Below are positions 1 to 6,239 of a stretch of 64,000 bases of DNA, in pieces. This DNA is from Qipengyuania pacifica. Its GTDB lineage: Bacteria > Pseudomonadota > Alphaproteobacteria > Sphingomonadales > Sphingomonadaceae. Under the pieces are notes generated by a model, which was not told the origin of the DNA, searched no databases, and saw nothing but the letters and a program-made list of their open reading frames with translations. Each line of letters opens with the position of its first letter. The first letter of the stretch is position 1. The position numbers were made by a program, and so were the translations under genes. Location of the stretch: positions 1-64,000 of the forward strand of contig NZ_JAHWXO010000012.1 in assembly GCF_019857205.1 (NCBI RefSeq), written 5' to 3'.

Positions 1-228
1 ACCGATCGCCGCGCGCCGCTCGCTCCGGCGGCGCACCCGCAGCGCCGCGCGCGCCGGAAAAGCAGTCGGATCGTCGACCACGACGAATATCGGCTTTTGA
101 GGGGTCTCGATCGCCACGATCGGCGATCGCAGTTCGGTCTGTTGGGGAGGTGAAGCGGGTGCAGGCGAGGGTGCGTCGGTCGTGATGCTAAATGTGCGGA
201 ACTGGTCGTGCTCGCCGATGATTTTCAC
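1..228 (-). CDS. Partial phage-like protein, C-terminus outside window
   Basis: An open frame runs leftwards off the window edge from a GTG at 226-228. A GAGGCGG ribosome-site-like stretch lies about 8 nt upstream, and an in-frame TAA sits two codons before the GTG, which fixes the start. The visible 76 residues begin MKIIGEHDQF and contain a proline/alanine-rich stretch followed by a hydrophobic strand (IFVVVDD). It lies directly downstream of the tape-measure tail in the same orientation, where phages usually carry distal tail genes, so a tail protein is inferred from position only. I do not recognise the family. Confidence 0.45.
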   Translation of the reverse strand, partial: MKIIGEHDQFRTFSITTDAPSPAPASPPQQTELRSPIVAIETPQKPIFVVVDDPTAFPARAALRVRRRSERRAAIG

Positions 229-349
229 TGATTACCGCCTCATACTCGCGACTTTACCGCAACCACCGTTCACGCGTAAGCCCCGCTGCGCCGTAATCGA
301 CATACCCGGCGACGCGACGCGCAGGGGCCTGCGTTCATGCTTCAGATCC

Positions 350-2209
350 TCAATCACGGATAATCCCCCGCGCGATGCCCTGCCGATTCGCCTTCGCAAT
401 GGCGCCCTGTGTCGCCAGGGCGACCGTCCTGGCAGTGCGACGCGGATCGGCGCGCGAAGGGACGTTCACGGTCACGTTGAGCACCGGGGCGAAACTGCCT
501 TCATCGCTCATCCGACGCGTGCGCGCGGATCCCATCACCTCGAGCCGCCCGCCCTCGTGCAACCGCATCCGCTCGCGGCCGTTCTCGCCGACGTCGAACC
601 AGCGCCCGGTCGGGATCCGGTCGGTGCCGCTCGCGAACAGGCCGGGGTTCGCGTCGAGCGTCGCGCCGACGTCCTTCACCAGGCTGGCGCTCGGCCCGCC
701 TCCGCCGAATGCGCCGACCGCGATGCCCAGGATCGATCCGAGGATGCTGCCGCCGGTCGAGCCTCCCCCGCCCTGCGAGTTGGCCAGCGCGATTGCCGAG
801 GCGTTGATTGCCGCCGCCGTCGTCTGCCAGGCCGTCGCCGCCGTGATGAGCGTCGCGCCGGCGGTGGAAAGCACCACACCCGATTCTCCGAGAGATTTGG
901 CCGAGCCCTCCATGCCCTCGCCCGACAACGCACCCGCTTCCGCGCCGAACACCAGTTTGGCGAGCGGCTCGGCCACGTATTTTTCGACGGCGATTTCGAG
1001 CAGCCCGCGCTGGATCACTTGCAGCGTCGACACCGCGACGTCGCCCAGGCTGCGGAAGTTCACGATCGCGTCGACAAGCCCGGCGCTCAAATTCTCGATC
1101 GCGTCGACCTTTATCTGATCGATCCGCTCAGAAAGCTCCGCCGGCGACTGGTTCAATTCGCGCAGGAGATTTTCGCCGGGCCCGGCCGTCCCACGCAGGG
1201 TGGAGTCGCGGCGAAGGGCATAGTTTCTGTCGAGCAGTGCGAGCCGCTCGCGCGCCGCGTCGGCTTCGGCCTTGCTCGCCTTGCCTAGCTCCTCGAGGGC
1301 GAGGATTTGTTCCAGCTTCGCCCGCTTCTCGCGCGCATCAAGATCAAGCAGGCGCAGCTGTACGTCGCGCCGCTCGCCGCTGGTCCGCGCGAAGTCGCCG
1401 AGGAGCACCACCGCCGCACTGCCGGCCGGGCCGAGCATTCGACGTTTCGGCAACCAGGGATCGGGATCGTCGGCCTTCGCCCAGGGCTTGCGCCGCTTCA
1501 TGGTGCCGTCGCCTCCCGGCGACAGATAGGTGACATGCAAACCTTGCGGCACGAAACTTACCTCGCCCGCATCCGAACGCTCCGCGCGCACCATCAGCGC
1601 CATGATTGCCGGCGCATGGATGACCTTGCGCGGATCCTCGCCCTCGCGCCAACCGGTGCAGGGACATTCCACCAGGTACCGGAAAGCCGCGAGCCGATCG
1701 GGTGTCAGCACCGCACCGGGCACCCCGCGCCCCGCGAAATAGCGCGCCACCGCGGTATCGTCGCGCACGGCGTGCCGCCAGATCCAGCGGCCCTGCTCGA
1801 TCGGCTCGACATATTCGGAGAGTTTGTGTTGCGCCGGATTGCGCGCCCGCTGCACCGGGCCCAGCCCCTGCGCCACGGCCGCGCGGCCCAGCCCCGCGAG
1901 CCCCTCGAGCTCGGCCAGAGCATCCATGAAGCCGACGCCGCGGATATCCGCGACGAAATCGAAGATATCACCATGCCACGCACAACCGAAGCAATGCGCC
2001 CCGCCGTCGCCGGAATGCGCGTCGAACAGCGCGAAGCTGGGCGAATTCGAACCGTGGAACGGGCACTTTCCGCGCCGATTCCTCGACCCTGCCGAACCCG
2101 AGAGCTTGACGTGCCCCCCCACCACCGCCCCGATCGAGAGCCGCGCGCGCACCGCCGCCTTGCGCTGGGCAACACCGCCCTGTGATCGCGCCTCGCCCCT
2201 ATCCGCCAT
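350..2209 (-). CDS. Chimeric phage primase N-terminus / tail tape-measure C-terminus
   Basis: Residues 1-270 look like a phage or plasmid primase. A CHC2-type zinc finger is visible (CPFH near residue 49, CFGC near 73), followed by the linker typical of toprim primases that ends KRRMLGPAGSAAVVL near residue 269. At that point the expected toprim catalytic core is missing. The frame continues into charged coiled coil (ARTSGERR, LRLLDLDAREKRAKLEQ), a hydrophobic glycine-rich segment and a C-terminus (DRIPTGRWFDVGENGRERM) typical of tail tape-measure proteins. The join is near base 1400. The start chosen is ATG 2209, which overlaps the stop of the upstream gene (ATGGCGGATAG); two upstream ATGs are possible. 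It is probably a nonfunctional relic of a deletion that fused early and late phage genes, though an assembly join cannot be excluded. Confidence 0.75.
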   Translation of the reverse strand: MADRGEARSQGGVAQRKAAVRARLSIGAVVGGHVKLSGSAGSRNRRGKCPFHGSNSPSFALFDAHSGDGGAHCFGCAWHGDIFDFVADIRGVGFMDALAELEGLAGLGRAAVAQGLGPVQRARNPAQHKLSEYVEPIEQGRWIWRHAVRDDTAVARYFAGRGVPGAVLTPDRLAAFRYLVECPCTGWREGEDPRKVIHAPAIMALMVRAERSDAGEVSFVPQGLHVTYLSPGGDGTMKRRKPWAKADDPDPWLPKRRMLGPAGSAAVVLLGDFARTSGERRDVQLRLLDLDAREKRAKLEQILALEELGKASKAEADAARERLALLDRNYALRRDSTLRGTAGPGENLLRELNQSPAELSERIDQIKVDAIENLSAGLVDAIVNFRSLGDVAVSTLQVIQRGLLEIAVEKYVAEPLAKLVFGAEAGALSGEGMEGSAKSLGESGVVLSTAGATLITAATAWQTTAAAINASAIALANSQGGGGSTGGSILGSILGIAVGAFGGGGPSASLVKDVGATLDANPGLFASGTDRIPTGRWFDVGENGRERMRLHEGGRLEVMGSARTRRMSDEGSFAPVLNVTVNVPSRADPRRTARTVALATQGAIAKANRQGIARGIIRD

Positions 2210-2561
2210 TGAGCGCCACCTGCGGTCGTGGGACATGGGGAAGGTAGATCGCATTGGAATCTTTGCACCCCGACGAGATCAGCAACGCGCAGGCGGGGCA
2301 GCATCGATCAATGGGCGCGGCATTGACTTGTGCGTTCGCCCTCGCCCTTCTCCGGTCGGCGTCGTCAAGACCCCACTCCTCGCTGATCCGATCCATGATC
2401 GCAGAATCGTACTGGCCAAGCGTCACGCCATGCGCGCGCAGGAATCGGTCGAGCTCGGCGTCGGCCGTCTCGGCCTCGCCAGTCGTACCCGATCGCCGGG
2501 CCTCGGAAAGCCGGTCGATCTCCGCAATCTGATCGCTCGTCGCGAAATGCTTTTGCAACAT
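2199..2561 (-). CDS. Hypothetical protein, phage early region
   Basis: This 120-residue protein begins MLQKHFATSD at an ATG preceded by GGAGG with good spacing. The open frame extends further upstream, but that extension has no ribosome site. It is mostly charged and helical, with a cysteine cluster (CCPAC and SSGC, residues about 87-101) that could bind a metal ion. It overlaps the start of the primase-like gene by 11 bases, so the two are probably translationally coupled. The family is not recognised. Its position before a primase suggests an early phage or element gene. Confidence 0.6.
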   Translation of the reverse strand: MLQKHFATSDQIAEIDRLSEARRSGTTGEAETADAELDRFLRAHGVTLGQYDSAIMDRISEEWGLDDADRRRARANAQVNAAPIDRCCPACALLISSGCKDSNAIYLPHVPRPQVALNGG

Positions 2562-2993
2562 CGCACTGCCTCCAGACAGGCGGCGAGCCGGAAACCGGCC
2601 AGCGCCTCGGGTTGAGCGACGGGCATGCCTCAATTCGGCAATCGAAGTCCGCTGCCAATTGGTGACAAATCTTGGATGGCGCGATTGTCCCTCGAATAAG
2701 AATTGTGGACTGACGCGGGATCGCGGCGGTTTACACCTTTGTGTAAACCGCTCTTCGAAACGAACGCTAAGCGCTCGATTCTTGGTAGCGGTGGAGGGAT
2801 CCACCAACGTCACTTAACCAGCTGTTATACCGTTATTTCTCTATCAGCTTCGCCAAAAATACACCCTGTAATACCCCCATCTTGGGACCTTTGCGATGAG
2901 CAGAAATTAGATCGCGGCAGACCGTTCCACCTGACGGAGCAGTGGGCGCTCACCTCGCAAATTAGCGTATATGGCGGGCAACGTAGCTCCCAC
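2562..2993. other. Intergenic region with two hairpins
   Basis: No convincing gene is seen in these 432 bases. The region separates the S24 repressor from the primase-like pair, all on the minus strand, so it should contain the promoter and operator of the pair. It holds a perfect 11-bp stem hairpin at 2726-2751 and a 6-bp stem hairpin at 2790-2805 (GGTGGA/TCCACC). The short open frames on both strands have no ribosome sites. Confidence 0.6.
2726..2751. repeat. Perfect inverted repeat, candidate operator or terminator
   Basis: GCGGTTTACAC and its exact reverse complement flank a four-base CTTT loop. No T-run follows on either strand, which argues against a simple intrinsic terminator. The TTTACAC/GTGTAAA core resembles a dimeric repressor operator. 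It lies between the S24 repressor and the genes that repressor might control. Confidence 0.55.
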
Positions 2994-3608
2994 TCACGAC
3001 ACCTGTGAACCAATCCAGATCACCTTGCCGACGACATTGATCGCCTTTCGTTGCACGCCGCTCCAGCTTGGGTAGGCTGGATGATCGGTCAGGACAGAAA
3101 TGCGATTTTTAGTCGGGTCCAGTGCGATCCGCCTCACAAACGTCTCTGACAATCCCCGGACAGCGTAGAGCCCGTCGTGCAGGACATCATGAGAGCGCAA
3201 CCTTTGAATTATGACCTCGTCACCATTCTGCAGGGTCGGCTGCATAGCCTCCCCAACAATGGGTAAGATCGCCACGCCTGCAGGCCTGTTGCATAGGCGT
3301 CTTAGCCAGGCTTCATCGACGATACGGGATCGTTCCTGTGGAGTTTCTAGGCCCTTGGCCTCGATGACCGGCACAGTGATGACCGAACGTCGCGAAGTTG
3401 AAGAACTCTCTTTTCCGCCGAGCAGTTTGGCAGGAACATCGAAATGCAAAGCCAGCTGAGCGATGTCGCTTTGATCGAGACGCGCGGGCGTGCCGCGCTT
3501 GATGTATTGCTGGATATAGGCGGAGTTTCGGCCAAGCAGACGCGAAACCGCAGCGTAGGTCTCGTCCCGCTCGCGGATCAAATCATCAAGCGCTTGCCTT
3601 GGGGTCAT
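2994..3608 (-). CDS. S24-family LexA/CI-like repressor lacking the Ser-Lys dyad
   Basis: The N-terminus (ALDDLIRERDETYAAVSRLLGRN) is a helix-turn-helix and the C-terminus a LexA-like S24 peptidase fold. It is a clear paralogue of the S24 protein at 54769-55413, sharing SRLLGRN, AYIQQYI, a DGxY strand and NPAYPSW/HPAYPSW. The nucleophile motif GDSMEPTL of the paralogue reads GEAMQPTL here, with Ala at residue 121. The general-base Lys (SVKRVA) is Arg at about residue 159 (FVRRIA). The Ala-Gly cleavage site of the paralogue is also absent. It should therefore bind DNA but not self-cleave. The start is ATG 3608, not 3626, because AGGAG lies 8 nt upstream of it and the paralogue has a similar N-terminal length. 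Confidence 0.85.
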   Translation of the reverse strand: MTPRQALDDLIRERDETYAAVSRLLGRNSAYIQQYIKRGTPARLDQSDIAQLALHFDVPAKLLGGKESSSTSRRSVITVPVIEAKGLETPQERSRIVDEAWLRRLCNRPAGVAILPIVGEAMQPTLQNGDEVIIQRLRSHDVLHDGLYAVRGLSETFVRRIALDPTKNRISVLTDHPAYPSWSGVQRKAINVVGKVIWIGSQVS

Positions 3609-3664
3609 CCTATCCACTCCTAGCATATCCTATTCCACTATCACGCCAGAGCGGACAATTCCTA
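3608..3664. promoter_or_regulatory. Phased TCCTA repeats upstream of the S24 gene
   Basis: TCCTA occurs at 3608, 3618 and 3628, exactly one helical turn apart, with a fourth copy at 3660. The first copy abuts the start codon. The same pentamer, in both orientations and with 10-bp steps, precedes the paralogous S24 gene near 54707-54759. This suggests an autoregulatory operator shared by the two repressors. Confidence 0.55.
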
Positions 3665-3680
3665 CTCGGCGAGTTGCGCG

Positions 3681-3698
3681 GCCCAACCTAGGTTGGGC
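3681..3698. terminator. Perfect 18-nt palindrome in the transposase leader
   Basis: GCCCAACCTAGGTTGGGC is perfectly self-complementary (7-bp stem with a CTAG loop) and is followed by TTTCT on the plus strand, as in a weak intrinsic terminator. It lies just ahead of the transposase ribosome site. Insertion sequences often carry such structures to block read-through into the transposase, and that role is inferred here. Confidence 0.5.
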
Positions 3699-3728
3699 TT
3701 TCTGGACAGGTTTCGAAGGAGGCGCTGG

Positions 3729-4850
3729 TTGGCTTATCAGCACTACTGGGTGGGGCTCGATGCGGGGCATCTCGAAACAGCCGTTTGCCTCATCGACGCA
3801 GAGGGCGGGATCCTCTTCGAAGCGATATGCGAAACGAAATCCGGACCCATCAGAGATATTCTGCGGAGGTTTGGCGTAGAGGCAGCGCAGTGCCTCACGA
3901 TCGAAGCCGGCAATGGCACCCAGATGGTTCGAGAACTGCGCTCATACGGATTCCCTGTTCAGGTGGTCGATGTGCGCAAATCGAGCAAGTTCCTGGCAAT
4001 CAGGCGACAGAAAACAGATGTCCACGATGCTCGAGGGCTCGCAGAGCTCGGGCGGCTCGCTCGATCGATGGGGTCGCAGGTTTTCGTGAAGCCAATGGAA
4101 CATCAGAATATCCGAACCCTGATCAATGTCCGGAGAACGATGCTGAAGAACCGCGCCAGGACAGATGCGCTCATCCAATCGATTTTCAGGTTATACGGCG
4201 GGAACGTGAAACTCCTGAACGGAAGGGGTGCGCTAGCCGCTGAGGTGAGCGACCAGGTAAGGAAAATGCGACAGCACGGGCTTGAAATCGGGGTCAATCT
4301 GCAACCGCTCGTCGAAATTTCCGAGGCTCTCAGAGAGCAGATCTCCGCTCTTGACCGGCAGATGCGCGACATCGCATCGAACAATCCTACATGTCGCAAT
4401 TTCCAGACGATCCCCGGCGTCGGAGCTGTGATCGCTCTTTCGTTCTACAGTGCCATCGGCGATCCACATCGATTTGAGCGGAGCCGTGACGTTGGAGCAT
4501 ACTTGGGCCTGACCCCAACCCTATATCAATCAGGCGCCACTTCACGCCGGGGGCGTATCAGTCGGCACGGGAACAAGCTGACACGGATGCACCTGATTAC
4601 CGCAGCCACCGTGCTACTTTGCAGGATTGAGATCGAAAGCCGACTTCGCACTTGGGGTCTCGAGCTGGCTCAGCGGGTTGGGTTCCTGAAGGCGCGCGTT
4701 GCCGTGGCCAGGAAGCTTGCGGTGATCATGCTCGGAATGTGGAAATCAGGTTCGCCGTTTCGCGCAGACGACGAACCTTCGCTGTTCCTCCAGCAGGAGG
4801 AGGCAGGCTTGGACCCCGTTCTGATTTCTGGGACGCAGATCTCGTTGTAG
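3729..4850 (+). CDS. IS110-family transposase
   Basis: This 373-residue recombinase has an N-terminal RuvC-like DEDD domain (VGLDAG at residue 8, LTIEAGNG, KTDVHDARGLAEL) and a C-terminal IS116/IS110/IS902 domain (TIPGVGAV, FSYSAIGDP-like stretch, YLGLTP, RRGRISRHGN) that contains the catalytic serine region. Length is normal for the family. The start is a TTG preceded by AAGGAGG at 6 nt spacing; an in-frame TTG at 3693 lies inside a palindrome and has no ribosome site. IS110 elements move with little target duplication and use a structured bridge RNA from a non-coding end. The long non-coding stretch here is on the 3' side, as in the IS1111 group. The element ends could not be located by eye. 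Confidence 0.88.
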   Translation: MAYQHYWVGLDAGHLETAVCLIDAEGGILFEAICETKSGPIRDILRRFGVEAAQCLTIEAGNGTQMVRELRSYGFPVQVVDVRKSSKFLAIRRQKTDVHDARGLAELGRLARSMGSQVFVKPMEHQNIRTLINVRRTMLKNRARTDALIQSIFRLYGGNVKLLNGRGALAAEVSDQVRKMRQHGLEIGVNLQPLVEISEALREQISALDRQMRDIASNNPTCRNFQTIPGVGAVIALSFYSAIGDPHRFERSRDVGAYLGLTPTLYQSGATSRRGRISRHGNKLTRMHLITAATVLLCRIEIESRLRTWGLELAQRVGFLKARVAVARKLAVIMLGMWKSGSPFRADDEPSLFLQQEEAGLDPVLISGTQISL

Positions 4851-5274
4851 GTAATTGGGCCAAGCCTGCCGTCAATCGCAGAGTTCACTTCAGACAACGG
4901 CTCATAATGTCGCAAACTCGCAGCATTATCCCATGAAACAGCGTTACGGTGTCAAAATTGACACATTACGGGCGGACGGAGTGGCGCGAGACCGTAAGGT
5001 CACGCCCGGGATCACGGATCTGAATCTCAACTAACCGGCAATTTCCATGCGGCTAATCGAAAGATAGACGCATCAAATCTAAGATCGATTGGCGGGTTCA
5101 CCACGTCTGCTGCGTTGGACACTGCGGAATAGCGGCCTCTGGTGGCGCGGCAAACCATCCTGCCGTTCATTCAGCTCGGCGAAGCGCGGCAGCTTCGCTC
5201 CCTCGTTTACTCATTCATCGTGCTCGAGTCACTCCCGAAGCTAGCGCGCCATCGCTTCACCATAATGGCCTGTT
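4851..5274. other. Non-coding region 3' of the IS110 transposase, possible bridge RNA
   Basis: No supported gene is seen in these 424 bases. A 7-bp stem hairpin (GTGTCAA/TTGACAC, 2-nt loop) is at 4949-4964. In IS1111-type elements of the IS110 family the guide (bridge) RNA lies downstream of the transposase, so this stretch is the natural place for it. I could not define the RNA fold or the element end. The rest is intergenic sequence before the convergent TIGR02391-like gene. Confidence 0.4.
4949..4964. repeat. Short palindrome GTGTCAA-AA-TTGACAC
   Basis: The two 7-base arms are perfectly complementary with two bases between them. It lies 99 bases after the transposase stop. It could be part of the element's right-end RNA or an operator. 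Confidence 0.5.
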
Positions 5275-6072
5275 CTAGGGCCGGGCGGAGACATGAACCG
5301 CATCGAGACGACGATGAATTAGCGACACGATCGTCAACAGATCCTCGGCATCCTCCTTTGTCATCGCCCAATGAATTCGCGCCTCGTGCGCAGTCGGATT
5401 GCGAAACATGCCGAACGCGCCCTTGACGAGGTTGGCGAAGCCGTTCTGCTCGCTCTTTTCGCTAAGGGTCGCACGCCCGTTGATCGCGAGGATGGGTGCT
5501 TCCCCGCCAAGCGCGCTATCCGCGAGCGCCCCGCCATCGTCGCTTACCCCCGATTTCTTCCGCATCTTGTCGGCAACGCTCTTCACCGCCTCCTGCACTG
5601 CGTGGAAATAGTTGTCGGCAAGCAACTCCGCTCGGCAAAATGAGAGCACGTCGGGATGTACGCCTCGCCCTTCCAGGTCCGCGCGGAGCTCGCGCGCCCG
5701 GCGTTGTGCTTGCGGCAAGGTCATCGCCGGCTCGCTGCTGGATAAGCGGCCGGCTTCGTCGACGACCAGGCCGGCGAAGGCAAGCGCCTGGTTTAGCAGT
5801 GCCCGCATCGGTTCGAAACGATAGGGCTCGCGGCTGTACCGTGCGGGGCTCATGGCCAAGCGGATGAACTCCAGGATGTTGGTCCTATTTCGCTTGCTGT
5901 TCTGGCTTTCTGCAAAGGCATTGTAGATGCGAACACGCTTGGTCATCTTGCCGGGATCGACCATCTTCGCCGATGCCAGCAGCAATGCGATCTCCGGGTT
6001 GGTGAGCCCGCTCTTTGTATCGCCCAGTGCACCTGCAATCGCCTCGAGCTGGTCTAGCGTAAACAGCTTCAT
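5275..6072 (-). CDS. TIGR02391/Ymh-like protein, probable abortive-infection accessory
   Basis: The 265-residue protein ends with the pattern GAFGMFRNPTAHEARIHW and DAEDLLTIVSLIHRRLD. This is the hallmark of the TIGR02391 (Ymh) C-terminal domain, a HEPN-like fold in which the R-N-P-x-x-H-E segment is conserved. The N-terminal 130 residues are helical and not recognised. The start is ATG 6072, where a GAGGGGAAGAGG stretch is well spaced; the open frame extends 14 codons further without one. It is divergent from the qat operon across 167 bases and shares its promoter region. R-x4-6-H HEPN proteins are often RNases in defence loci; RNase activity here is inference only. Confidence 0.7.
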   Translation of the reverse strand: MKLFTLDQLEAIAGALGDTKSGLTNPEIALLLASAKMVDPGKMTKRVRIYNAFAESQNSKRNRTNILEFIRLAMSPARYSREPYRFEPMRALLNQALAFAGLVVDEAGRLSSSEPAMTLPQAQRRARELRADLEGRGVHPDVLSFCRAELLADNYFHAVQEAVKSVADKMRKKSGVSDDGGALADSALGGEAPILAINGRATLSEKSEQNGFANLVKGAFGMFRNPTAHEARIHWAMTKEDAEDLLTIVSLIHRRLDAVHVSARP

Positions 6073-6180
6073 GTGCCTCTTCCCCTCTTTGCAGACAGCT
6101 GGCGGTCCCGTCATATGGCGGCGTCCGGCAGATTAGTCTGTCGATTCTCATGCAACGCAAGCAATCGTGGACGCGCCACC

Positions 6181-6195
6181 GTTCGATTCTTGTTC
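6181..6195 (+). promoter_or_regulatory. SOS-box-like site (GTTC-N7-GTTC) before qatA
   Basis: GTTC at 6181 and GTTC at 6192 are separated by exactly seven bases, the consensus of alphaproteobacterial LexA boxes. The second half overlaps a TTGTTC that could be a -35 element, with TATAGT at 6211 as a -10 (15-nt spacer), placing the box where LexA would block transcription of qatA. One or two such matches are expected by chance in 64 kb, but few in so short a gap. Confidence 0.5.
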
Positions 6196-6239
6196 CAGCG
6201 GTGCTGAGACTATAGTTTGATGTTCCATAGGGGGTGACT

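Noticed and set aside
182..1288. Long open frames on the plus strand opposite the primase/tape-measure gene
   Set aside because: They have no ribosome site and arginine-rich composition typical of antisense frames in high-GC DNA; the minus-strand product has recognisable domains.
2726..2751. Hairpin as an intrinsic terminator of the S24 gene
   Set aside because: No U-run follows on the minus strand and it lies about 240 bases after the S24 stop.
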